Positions 10,130 through 18,791 of a stretch of 34,409 nucleotides of DNA are shown in pieces. The DNA comes from Burkholderiales bacterium (GTDB taxonomy: Bacteria > Pseudomonadota > Gammaproteobacteria > Burkholderiales > Burkholderiaceae_E): positions 1 to 34,409 of the forward strand of contig CANHUQ010000006.1 in the NCBI GenBank assembly GCA_947463885.1, given 5' to 3'. Under the pieces are notes generated by a model that saw only the letters and a list, made by a program, of their open reading frames with translations, searched no databases and had not been told where the DNA came from. The position numbers and the translations under genes were made by a program. Within the stretch, counting starts at the first letter, position 1; each line of letters opens with the position of its first letter.

Positions 10130-11452
10130 GCACAGGTGCATCACCCGCCCCTGTCTGGGTCGAAAGCTGGGCTGCGATTGGGGTGGCAGTAGCCACAGCA
10201 GTTCGAAGGGCAGCGCCTCATCGGGGTGCTGGATATCGCCGTCGGTGATCACCACGACCGCCCGCACTTCGGGGTCGTTCGCCAGATAGCGCAGCGCGGG
10301 CGAGAGATCGCTGCCGCCGTACCCTGCGATCTGTTTGCGCGCCAGTTGCTGCGGTTCCAGCGTGTCATCGGCCGTGACGATCGCATCGCACTGGATCAGG
10401 CGCACCTGCGCGACACCCAGCGCTTCGCAGACATCGCCCAGCGCTCCAAGTGCACGGGGCATCTCGTCGCTCATGGACCCGCTGGTGTCGAGGACCACGT
10501 TCAACACTTGACTCTCGCGCCGTCGCCCGGGCAGCACGATGCCGGCGCTGCCTGCTGCGCGACGTGCAGGCCGCTCGAATGTGCGCGGGCCCATGGTCAC
10601 CGACTCGATCCAACGCTGCAAAGGGATCTGCGCCGGCGTGCGATAGGCCCCGCGCGTTGCGTCGACCCATCGGCTGTCATGCCCGGGCGACAAACCCATT
10701 TGAGCCGCTAATGCCGCAGGCAGTCGGCCACGTGCCCGCGCCACCGCCATTCCGCGCCGGGCGGTCTGCTCGAGTTCACGTTGTTGCTCGCGCTGTGCCT
10801 GCGCGTCGGCATCGAACCACTCACGCTCCAGCGCGTCGGCCAGAACGTCACCCATTTCGTCGCCGACCTCGTTGCCCGGGGCCTCTCCCTCCGGCGAACC
10901 GTCGCCATCGGGCTGCCCGCCTCCTGAGCCGCTGCGTGACCCCGATCCAGGTTGCCAGACTCGAACCTTGGTACCGCCGCCGGCCGTCTGAGCGCTCGCT
11001 TCGCGGCGCAATTCGAGCAGGATGGCTTCGGCTGACCGCAGCCGTGCGCCTTGCATGTCGAGCCCGCCTGCAGGGATGCGGGAGATCCCGAGTTCATGGC
11101 GCAAGACATCGTTGATGATGTAGTCATGGGCCACGTTGAACTGCATCAGGTCGCTGCCACGTGCGCGCTGGTGCGTGCGCAGCGCCAGGTGCAGCAACTC
11201 ATGGGCCACCACGAAGTTCAGGTCGGCATCGTTGAGTTTGCCGACGAACTGCGCGTTGGCGACCATCCGCCCCGAGGCGAAGACGCCCATGGTGGGCACG
11301 CGTGCATCGAGCTGAACACGCGCTGCAGCGGCCAGTCCTGCGAGATAGGGAAACGGGACCGTGATCCGGCGCAGCGCCAGGCCAACCCGCGCCAGCGCGT
11401 CTGATGCTGCGGATGCGGACGCATCAGACCGTCGGGTCAATGGGGTGCTCAT
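10118..11452 (-). CDS. Zincin-like metallopeptidase + VWA domain protein (DUF2201-type)
   Basis: HExxH motif VVAHELLHLALRTHQR; C-terminal VWA MIDAS VLDTSGSMSDEM; adjacent to MoxR ATPase. Confidence 0.87.
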   Translation of the reverse strand: MSTPLTRRSDASASAASDALARVGLALRRITVPFPYLAGLAAAARVQLDARVPTMGVFASGRMVANAQFVGKLNDADLNFVVAHELLHLALRTHQRARGSDLMQFNVAHDYIINDVLRHELGISRIPAGGLDMQGARLRSAEAILLELRREASAQTAGGGTKVRVWQPGSGSRSGSGGGQPDGDGSPEGEAPGNEVGDEMGDVLADALEREWFDADAQAQREQQRELEQTARRGMAVARARGRLPAALAAQMGLSPGHDSRWVDATRGAYRTPAQIPLQRWIESVTMGPRTFERPARRAAGSAGIVLPGRRRESQVLNVVLDTSGSMSDEMPRALGALGDVCEALGVAQVRLIQCDAIVTADDTLEPQQLARKQIAGYGGSDLSPALRYLANDPEVRAVVVITDGDIQHPDEALPFELLWLLPPQSQPSFRPRQGRVMHLCPRT

Positions 11453-11470
11453 GCGCGTGCCTCGCTTGCG

Positions 11471-12526
11471 CTAGACCTGGGCGACCCGGCCCAACAGCTC
11501 GAACATGGCGTCTTCTGCGCCCAGTTCCGCCCAGCGGTCGACCAGATCGGTCAGCACCTGCAACTGATGCTCATCGGGCAGCGCCCGCATGAAGCGGTCG
11601 ATCACAGCGGGCTCGACCGCCTCAAGCCGTCCTTCGCGCACGTGCTGGCGCATGCAGTCGAGCACAAACCATCGCCCGGACTCGCCCTGGGGCAGGGTGT
11701 CGGGTTCGCGCAGGTAGTCGCCCAGCTCGCGCAGTGGCGTGAGCGACTCTTCGGCCAAAGCGCAGAACATGGCCGCGTCTTCGGGCGACAGACGGCCAAA
11801 CGCCAGCGCACGGCGGGTGGTCGCATCGAGCACACCCGCCGATTCGGCCAGGTCGAGCGAGCGCGACAGCGCTGCCCAGGCGCGCGGTGTGGAGAACGGT
11901 ACCGGGTCTTCCGGGACTGGCCGCACCAGGGACTCCGGCATGGACGCGACAAACCGACGGATTTCCGGGCGTACACCATGCACGGCGGCCCATTGCAGCC
12001 ACTCGTCGGTATCCACCCGGACATGCAGGATGGTCACCCGGTTGACCAGCGCCGAACTCATGGCGCGTACCAGCGCGCGGTCCTGCATCCGGTTGCCGGC
12101 CGCTACGACCCACGTGCCGCGCGGCAGTGCGAATTCGCCAATGCGTCGCTCAAGGAGCAGCGAATAAAAGGCCTTCTGGACGTCAGGCGCACAGGCGGGC
12201 AGCTCATCCAGAAAGAGGCAGAACGGCTCGGCATTCTCGGGCAGCAGGGCGCGCGGCGGGCAGAACACCGAACGCTCACCCACGATGCGTGGCACGCCGC
12301 TCACGTCTTCCGGCGCAATCTGCGTACCCAGCAGCGAGCGGCAAGGCAGACCGGCTTCGCGTGCCACTTGAAACACGATGTCGGACTTGCCCACACCGGG
12401 CGGCGCCAGCAGCAGGAAGCTTTGCTCGTGCGCCATTGCCCGGATGAGTGTGGCGGCCTGGCGCAGGGTCACGGGGGCAGTCTGACCGAAGGCCATGGAC
12501 GGATCGGTGTCGTGTGCAGAAGGCAT
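11471..12526 (-). CDS. MoxR-family AAA+ ATPase
   Basis: LLLAPPGVGKSDIVFQVAREAG Walker A; FCLFLDELPACAPDVQKAFYSLLLERRIG Walker B; VVAAGNRMQDRALVRAMSSALVNRV sensor region; likely ATG at 12526. Confidence 0.92.
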   Translation of the reverse strand: MPSAHDTDPSMAFGQTAPVTLRQAATLIRAMAHEQSFLLLAPPGVGKSDIVFQVAREAGLPCRSLLGTQIAPEDVSGVPRIVGERSVFCPPRALLPENAEPFCLFLDELPACAPDVQKAFYSLLLERRIGEFALPRGTWVVAAGNRMQDRALVRAMSSALVNRVTILHVRVDTDEWLQWAAVHGVRPEIRRFVASMPESLVRPVPEDPVPFSTPRAWAALSRSLDLAESAGVLDATTRRALAFGRLSPEDAAMFCALAEESLTPLRELGDYLREPDTLPQGESGRWFVLDCMRQHVREGRLEAVEPAVIDRFMRALPDEHQLQVLTDLVDRWAELGAEDAMFELLGRVAQV

Positions 12527-12679
12527 GACGGCTTCCTCGGGACGAAACGACCAGTCTGTGTGGCCGTCGCACCGAAACGCAATGGTTCCAGATTGGCGCC
12601 ATAATGAAACTGTCGGCCAGCACTGCTCGTGCCGCCCCGACTGGATCAGACCGAACGAACCCAAGTACGAGTGCAGCAG

Positions 12680-13000
12680 ATGCCAACACTGTCCATCAAG
12701 GATGTCCCGGAGCCGGTGGCGCAGGCTTTGCGTGAGCGGGCACGGCTCAATCACCGATCGCTGCAAGGCGAGCTGCTGTCGCTGGTCACGGCGGCTGCCG
12801 CAGCCCAGGATCCGCAGACGCTGACTCGTTCGCCCTCGCGCCCTGTGCCGGTGGCGTCGGTACGCTCGTCGGCAACGGAGCCGGGATCGCTCAAGTCGAT
12901 TGAACTGATCGCTCGCGAGCATGCCGCCCGACGGGCAAGACCGGTTCGAAGCGGGCCGTCAGCCGGACAGCAGGTGCGCGCTGATCGGGAAGGTCGATGA
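12680..13000 (+). CDS. FitA-like ribbon-helix-helix antitoxin
   Basis: MPTLSIKDVPEPVAQALRERARLNHRSLQGELLSLV; ATGA overlap with the PIN-domain gene. Confidence 0.82.
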   Translation: MPTLSIKDVPEPVAQALRERARLNHRSLQGELLSLVTAAAAAQDPQTLTRSPSRPVPVASVRSSATEPGSLKSIELIAREHAARRARPVRSGPSAGQQVRADREGR

Positions 13001-13431
13001 GTCGGCGCAGACTGTTTTCAGCCCAGCCCGGGGCATCGCTGCGAGTCCGACGACCCGTGGTGGTCGATGCTGCCGTGCTGGCAGCCGTGCTGTTCGATGA
13101 GCCGGAGGGCCCTGCTGCCTTGCGCGAGTTGGCGGGCATGAGTCTGCACGCGCCCCAACTGATCGACTATGAAATGGCCAGTGTGGCCCTGGCCAAGGCG
13201 CTTGCCGGCCTGGGCGATATCGCTGCCCAGGGACTGGCCGATTACAAGGTGCTCGCGCTTGAGCGGGCTTGGGTGGAGCCGGTAGCGCAGGCCTCACTGG
13301 CCATGAGCTATCGGATCACGTCTTATGACGCGGCCTACTTGTGGTTGGCCGCCGCCTTGCAAGCCCCGCTGATCACCTTCGATGCGAAGCTTGCGCGTGC
13401 TGCGCGACGCCATCTGGGCAGCAATGATTGA
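12997..13431 (+). CDS. PIN-domain toxin (VapC/FitB-like)
   Basis: PVVVDAAVLAAVLFDEPEG and ITSYDAAYLWLAAALQAPLITFDAKLARAARR; follows RHH antitoxin. Confidence 0.88.
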   Translation: MSRRRLFSAQPGASLRVRRPVVVDAAVLAAVLFDEPEGPAALRELAGMSLHAPQLIDYEMASVALAKALAGLGDIAAQGLADYKVLALERAWVEPVAQASLAMSYRITSYDAAYLWLAAALQAPLITFDAKLARAARRHLGSND

Positions 13432-13460
13432 GCCTGCCCGCCGATGCAGGCAGGCGGGCT
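13431..13460. terminator. Stem-loop between convergent vapC-like and GST genes
   Basis: AGCCTGCCCGCC-GATGCA-GGCAGGCGGGCT, near-perfect 12-bp stem with one wobble and one mismatch. Confidence 0.5.
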
Positions 13461-13483
13461 GATGTGCAGAACAGGCCCGGTGC

Positions 13484-13513
13484 TGCGCAGGCCTTCTTTG
13501 CTCAGGCCTTCTT
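13484..13513. repeat. 15-bp tandem duplication over the GST stop codon
   Basis: tgcgcaggccttctt / tgctcaggccttctt, one mismatch. Confidence 0.8.
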
Positions 13514-14197
13514 GAGCCGTTCGTTTTGCGGAAACATGTTGCGCCGAGCCTCTTCGTCCAATTCAGTCTTGAAGGCATGGGCGGTGCGCAACTTCTCGAC
13601 GCGCTGGGCTGCGGGACGTGCCGTGATTTCGTCGAGCAGCCGCTTGACCTGAGGGTATTGGCCCCAGGGATTGTCGATGCCCAACACGAAGGGCACCAGC
13701 CGCGCCCAGCCCCAGAACGCCATGTCGACGATGCTGTACTGGTTCCCCACAAGGTAAGGTTGCGTGGCCAGTCGGTCGTCGAGAATTTTCCAGTGCCGAT
13801 GCGCTTCAAAATCATAGCGATTGAGCGCGTATTCCTTGGGCTCAGGGGCCATGTTGCGAAAGTGCACCGCTTGCCCTGAGTAAGGGCCAATCCCGCTGGC
13901 CACGAACATCAACCACGAAAGCATTTCACCACGCTCGCGCGAGGCCAGATCTGTGGGCACGAAACGACCGGCCCGGTCGGCCAGATAGAGCAGGATGGCA
14001 TTGCTGTCGAAGACCACACGGCCCTCGTCATCGATCACCGGGACTTTGGCATTGGGGTTCAGGCGCATGAACGACGCGCTGTGCTGCTCGCCTTTTCGCG
14101 TGTCGACCGGAATGGCTTCGTATGGCGTGCCCAGCTCTTCCAGCAGCAAGGCCACCTTCATCGGATTGGGTGCGGTGTTGTAATAGAGCTTCAGCAT
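13502..14197 (-). CDS. Glutathione S-transferase family protein
   Basis: MLKLYYNTAPNPMKVALLLEELGTPYEAIPVDTRKGEQHSASFMRLNPNAKVPVIDDEG...VVFDSNAILLYLADRAGRF. Confidence 0.92.
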   Translation of the reverse strand: MLKLYYNTAPNPMKVALLLEELGTPYEAIPVDTRKGEQHSASFMRLNPNAKVPVIDDEGRVVFDSNAILLYLADRAGRFVPTDLASRERGEMLSWLMFVASGIGPYSGQAVHFRNMAPEPKEYALNRYDFEAHRHWKILDDRLATQPYLVGNQYSIVDMAFWGWARLVPFVLGIDNPWGQYPQVKRLLDEITARPAAQRVEKLRTAHAFKTELDEEARRNMFPQNERLKKA

Positions 14198-14346
14198 GGT
14201 GCGCAGAGTCATTGAGTGGTCGGTGCAGGGATCTTACCGGGCTCGCTCAATCGCCCGCTATGCGGTCGCGCGTTGACCGTCTGTCGACTTCGCCGACCGT
14301 CGGTCTGCACTGCGCTGCGGGCTGAGTCGACGGTCGTCAGGCTCGA

Positions 14347-16149
14347 ATGCTCGCCCCGGTACAGGATGCCTCGACGATGACCCGCAATGCCGTCGAATCG
14401 CCTTGCTACAGCGACGCGCCTGAGTGCCTGCCAGCGCCGCGGGCCACCGATCGCCCGTCGCGCGCGGCGCACACGCAGGCCGCAAGCCTGGCCGCACTGA
14501 GTCTGTATGGATGTGGCGGTGCTTCCGGGGATGGGGCGACCCCAGCGAATGTCAGTCTGGCCAACCCCGGTGGGTCGGGGCAATCGGCATCAGCGGTCCC
14601 GAGTCCAGCGGTGATTCCACTGACGCAGACGGCGGCATCACGCCTGTTGCATCAGGCCAGCTTTGGTGCCGACCGGGCGCAGATCGAGCAGTTGCAGAGC
14701 ATGGGCCGCGACGCTTGGCTTAACGAGCAGTTCGCGATGCCTCGCTCGATGTCGCATGTCGAGTGGCTCTTTGCATCCGGTTTTGATGCCATGACCTATC
14801 AGTTCTCGTCATCGCCGCTGGACTATTCCGTTTGGCGCAAGTTTCTGTCGAGTCCGGATGTGTTGCGACAGCGCGTGGTCTACGCCTTGTCACAGATCCT
14901 CGTGGTGTCGATCGATGGGGTGTCCTCGGCGTGGAAATCGTTCGCCGTGGGCTACTACCTGGATGTGCTCGAGACCCATGCTTTCGGTGATTTCCGCAGC
15001 TTGCTGGAAGACGTGACGCTCTCGCCTGCCATGGGCGACTACCTGAACATGAGGGGCAATCGCAAGGCGAACGATGCCGGGCGAGTCCCCGACGAAAACT
15101 ATGCCCGTGAGCTGATGCAGCTCTTCACGATCGGTCTGGTCAACCTTGATGCCAACGGGCTGCCAGTGACCAGCGGCGCGCGGTCGGGTGAATCCTATGG
15201 TCAGGACGATGTCACGGGTCTTGCCCGGGCGCTGACGGGCTGGGATTACGCAAGCGGCACGGGTTTGGACAACACGACACCGGCCCGATACGTGGTCCCG
15301 ATGCAGCACTATCCCACGCGCCACGAAGCCGGCGAGAAGCGATTTCTGGGTCTGGTGCTGCCTGCCGGAACCGATGGCCCGACCAGCCTGCGCAGGGCGC
15401 TGGATGTCTTGTGTGCGCATCCGAATCTTGGCCCGTTCCTCGGGCGACAGCTGATTCAACGCCTGGTGACGAGCAACCCATCGGCCGCGTATGTCGGGCG
15501 GGTCGCAGCGGCGTTCGCCGACAATGGTGCGGGTCGACGCGGCAATCTGGGTGCCATGGTTCGGGCCATCCTGACGGACCCGGAAGCGCTCGATGTGCCC
15601 ACCGACCCGGGGGCGGGCAAGCTGACCGAGCCTGTCCTGCGCTTTGCGCGATGGGCTCGGGCATTCAAGGTCCGCTCACCCTCGGGTGCCTGGAAGCTGG
15701 GCAATCTGTCGGATCCTGCGACGCGATTGGGGCAGAGTCCGCTGCACAGTCCGAGCGTGTTCAATTTTTTCCGACCCGGTTACGTAGCGCCTCATACCCC
15801 TCTCGGAGCACGGGGTCTCGTGGCACCGGAGTTGCAGATCACCACCGAGACCAGCGTGGCCGGGTTCGTGAACTTCATGCAGACGGTGGTCTCTTCGGTG
15901 AATGGGTTCTTCGGCAGTGACCTGACGCCCGATTACACCGAACTGCTGGCGCTTTCGGCCGATATTAATGCCTTGGCCGCGCAGACTGAATGGCTGCTGG
16001 CGGCCAACCGGCTGAGCGCGTCCTCACGCGCAACGATACGCAGTGCGCTGGCCCAGATGCCGGATCTCACCGAATCCCAGCGACGCAACCGGGTCTGTGC
16101 CGCGGTGCTCATGACGCTGGTGTGCCCTGAAGCGCTGGTCCAGCAATGA
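14347..16149 (+). CDS. DUF1800 domain-containing protein, possible lipoprotein
   Basis: LLHQASFGADRAQIEQLQSMGRDAWLNEQF; NYARELMQLFTIGL; RALTGW; SPLHSPSVFNFFRPGY; start site uncertain. Confidence 0.88.
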   Translation: MLAPVQDASTMTRNAVESPCYSDAPECLPAPRATDRPSRAAHTQAASLAALSLYGCGGASGDGATPANVSLANPGGSGQSASAVPSPAVIPLTQTAASRLLHQASFGADRAQIEQLQSMGRDAWLNEQFAMPRSMSHVEWLFASGFDAMTYQFSSSPLDYSVWRKFLSSPDVLRQRVVYALSQILVVSIDGVSSAWKSFAVGYYLDVLETHAFGDFRSLLEDVTLSPAMGDYLNMRGNRKANDAGRVPDENYARELMQLFTIGLVNLDANGLPVTSGARSGESYGQDDVTGLARALTGWDYASGTGLDNTTPARYVVPMQHYPTRHEAGEKRFLGLVLPAGTDGPTSLRRALDVLCAHPNLGPFLGRQLIQRLVTSNPSAAYVGRVAAAFADNGAGRRGNLGAMVRAILTDPEALDVPTDPGAGKLTEPVLRFARWARAFKVRSPSGAWKLGNLSDPATRLGQSPLHSPSVFNFFRPGYVAPHTPLGARGLVAPELQITTETSVAGFVNFMQTVVSSVNGFFGSDLTPDYTELLALSADINALAAQTEWLLAANRLSASSRATIRSALAQMPDLTESQRRNRVCAAVLMTLVCPEALVQQ

Positions 16150-16159
16150 AGGAAGGTTC

Positions 16160-17536
16160 ATGACTCCACCGCGCGCCACCCGCAGAGAGTTCCTGCGCCG
16201 TTCGACGGGCCTGGCGTTTGCCGGCGCGGCGGCGCCGTGGGCGCTGAACCTTGCCGCCATGTCTGAAGCCGCTGCGCAAAGTGCCACCGACTACAAGGCG
16301 CTGGTCTGCGTCTTTCTTTACGGCGGCAACGACTGCGGCAACACCCTGATCCCGTATGACGCCAGCGGGTACGCGAACTATGCGGCCCTGCGCCCGGACG
16401 TGTGTATCGCGCGCGATGCGCTGGCCGGTACCGTGCTGCAACCGCTGAACCCGTCGTCCGACGGTCGGCAGTTTGCGCTCGCCCCGCAGCTCTCGCCTCT
16501 GTCTGCGTTGTTTGCAAGCGGGCAACTCGGGGTGCTGATGAATATCGGGCCGCTGATGCAGCCCACGACCAAAGCTCAGTACCTGGCGCGCTCGGTGCCG
16601 CTGCCCCCGAAGCTGTTCTCGCACAACGACCAGCAGTCGATCTGGCAGGCGTCATCGCCTGAAGGCGCCCGCTCCGGATGGGGTGGGCGAATCGGCGACC
16701 TGATGGCATCGGGAAATGGCCAGTCGACCTTCACCTGCGTGAGTGTCTCGGGCAATGCGATCTACCTGTCGGGTGCCGACTCGGTTCAGTATCAGGTCAG
16801 CGCCAATGGGTCGATTGCCATCAACGGCATCGGTCAAACCCTCTACGGTTCCGCGGCTGCAGCGAACGCCTTGCGCAGCCTGATCAGCCGCACCGACAGT
16901 CCCGGCCTGTTTGAGCAGTCGGTGACGCAGGTGGTTGCCCGCTCGATTGATGCGAATCAGAAGATGAGTGCCGCACTGTCGGCCGCCCCACCGGTGTCGA
17001 CCACGTTTCCCTCCACCTCGCTGGGCGGACAGCTGCGGATGGTGGCGCGCTTGCTCTCGGCGCGTGCAGGACTGGGTGCGAAGCGGCAAGTCTTCTTCGT
17101 AGGGTTGGGCGGATTCGATCTTCACGACCGTCTGCTGATTGACCATCCTGCGTTGCTCGGCCAGGTGGCCGATGCGCTGGCCGCGTTTCATCAGGCAACG
17201 GTGGAGCTGGGCGTGGCTGCGAATGTCACGACCTTTACCGCCAGCGATTTCGGCCGCACCATCACCTCAAACGGCGACGGCTCTGATCATGGCTGGGGTT
17301 CGCATCACTTTGTGCTGGGCGGTGCGGTGCGCGGACGGCAGTATTACGGGACGATACCCGTGTGGGCCAACAATGGCCCCGATGATGTCGGGCAAGGGCG
17401 GCTGCTGCCGACCACTGGGGTCGATCAGCTGGCGGCCACATTAGCCGGTTGGTTCGGTGTTCAGCCCGGCGATATGGCACGCATCGTGCCGAACATTGCG
17501 CGCTACAGCGTCAGGGATCTGGGCATGTTTGCGTGA
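16160..17536 (+). CDS. DUF1501 domain-containing protein, Tat signal
   Basis: RREFLRRSTGLAFAGAAAPWALNL Tat signal; VFLYGGNDCGNTLIPYD; FVGLGGFDLHD; SDHGWGSHHFVLGG; follows DUF1800. Confidence 0.92.
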   Translation: MTPPRATRREFLRRSTGLAFAGAAAPWALNLAAMSEAAAQSATDYKALVCVFLYGGNDCGNTLIPYDASGYANYAALRPDVCIARDALAGTVLQPLNPSSDGRQFALAPQLSPLSALFASGQLGVLMNIGPLMQPTTKAQYLARSVPLPPKLFSHNDQQSIWQASSPEGARSGWGGRIGDLMASGNGQSTFTCVSVSGNAIYLSGADSVQYQVSANGSIAINGIGQTLYGSAAAANALRSLISRTDSPGLFEQSVTQVVARSIDANQKMSAALSAAPPVSTTFPSTSLGGQLRMVARLLSARAGLGAKRQVFFVGLGGFDLHDRLLIDHPALLGQVADALAAFHQATVELGVAANVTTFTASDFGRTITSNGDGSDHGWGSHHFVLGGAVRGRQYYGTIPVWANNGPDDVGQGRLLPTTGVDQLAATLAGWFGVQPGDMARIVPNIARYSVRDLGMFA

Positions 17537-17602
17537 CCTCCCGAGCGCGCGGCGACGGCTTCGCTACACTGCTGCTTTTGACGCTGACCGAGGAGTACTC
17601 AC

Positions 17603-17845
17603 ATGGCTGCCACACCTGACATCGCACAGAAAGCCCCTTATCCCGTAGATGTGGAGGCTGGCAAGGATTACTGGTGGTGCGCTTGCGGCAAGAGCAAGAA
17701 GCAACCGTTTTGCGACGGCAGCCACAAGGGCACCGAATTCGTGCCGACCAAGTACACCGCTACCGAATCGAAAAAAGTGTTTTTCTGTGGCTGCAAGCAA
17801 AGCGGCAAGTCGGTCATGTGCGACGGTACGCACAACAAGCTCTGA
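17603..17845 (+). CDS. Dual CDGSH iron-sulfur domain protein
   Basis: Two CDGSH-type motifs: CACGKSKKQPFCDGSHKG and CGCKQSGKSVMCDGTHNKL. Confidence 0.92.
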   Translation: MAATPDIAQKAPYPVDVEAGKDYWWCACGKSKKQPFCDGSHKGTEFVPTKYTATESKKVFFCGCKQSGKSVMCDGTHNKL

Positions 17846-17863
17846 GCTGGGCGGCGCTGCAGT

Positions 17864-17891
17864 TCAGGACGCAGCGCGCCCTGCGTCCTGA
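17864..17891. terminator. Bidirectional terminator-like hairpin
   Basis: TCAGGACGCAG-CGCGCC-CTGCGTCCTGA perfect 11-bp stem between convergent CDGSH and PPK2 genes. Confidence 0.6.
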
Positions 17892-17941
17892 CTTCCGTTC
17901 GCGCAGTTCCGTGCGATGACCCGCTTGACTGGGCGTACGCC

Positions 17942-18739
17942 TCAGAACGGCTTGATCGGCTTGATCGGACCCTTGTAGCTTTCCGTCAGCGGGGAACGGC
18001 TCAGCGGCGGGTAGTCGAGTGGCGTGTCGGCCACTTCAATTTCGGGCACCCGATCGAGCAGATGACGGATCAGGGTGAGGCGTCCGCGCCGCTGGTCGTT
18101 GAAGTCGACCAAGGTCCAGGGCGCATGGCGGGTGTGCGTGGCCCGGAGCATTTCGTCGCGTGCTCGACCATAGGCCTTGTAGTGCTCGCGCGATTGCAGA
18201 TCGATCGGTGAGAGCTTCCAGCGCTTCAGCGGGTCGTCCAGACGCTCGCGAAAGCGCGATTCCTGCTGCGCCTGGTCAACGCACAGAAAATACTTGAGCA
18301 ATACGACGCCATCGTCGACCAGCATTTTCTCGAAGATGGGCGCCTGCTTGAGAAACCGCTGGTGCTCGTCCTCGGTACAAAAGCCCATCACCTTTTCGAC
18401 CCCGGCGCGGTTGTACCAGCTGCGATCGAAGAGCGCGATTTGACCCGCCGCGGGCAGATGAGCGATGTAGCGCTGGAAGTACCATTGCGTGCGCTCGGTT
18501 TCGGTCGGTTTGGGCAACGCGACCACGTGCACCTGACGCGGATTGAGGGTTGAGGTGATGGCGTTGATGACGCCGCCCTTGCCGGCGGTGTCGCGCCCTT
18601 CGAAAATCACCACGACCCGTCGCCCCTCGTGTTGCACCCAACGGGCGACACGATTGAGCTCGAGCATCATCGGCTCAAGTGCGGCTTCGTATTCGCTGCG
18701 ACTGAGCGTTGTGCGGGAGTCCGTTTTTCCTTTTGCCAT
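17942..18739 (-). CDS. ppk2: Polyphosphate kinase 2 (PPK2) family protein
   Basis: VVVIFEGRDTAGKGGVINAITSTLNPR Walker A; ERTQWYFQRYIAHLPAAGQIALFDRSWYNRAGVEKVMGF; SPIDLQSREHYKAYGRARDEML. Confidence 0.95.
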   Translation of the reverse strand: MAKGKTDSRTTLSRSEYEAALEPMMLELNRVARWVQHEGRRVVVIFEGRDTAGKGGVINAITSTLNPRQVHVVALPKPTETERTQWYFQRYIAHLPAAGQIALFDRSWYNRAGVEKVMGFCTEDEHQRFLKQAPIFEKMLVDDGVVLLKYFLCVDQAQQESRFRERLDDPLKRWKLSPIDLQSREHYKAYGRARDEMLRATHTRHAPWTLVDFNDQRRGRLTLIRHLLDRVPEIEVADTPLDYPPLSRSPLTESYKGPIKPIKPF

Positions 18740-18791
18740 GATGAGTTCCTCCGGAAGCGCAAACGGCTGTACGTGCAGGCCGCAGAGTAGC

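Noticed and set aside
11567-12604. 345-aa plus-strand ORF
   Set aside because: Antisense of the MoxR ATPase with its motifs on the other strand; Arg/Gln/His-rich shadow ORF.
17942-17980. 9-bp direct repeat cggcttgat x2
   Set aside because: Coding repeat giving IKPIKPF at the PPK2 C-terminus; in frame and unremarkable.
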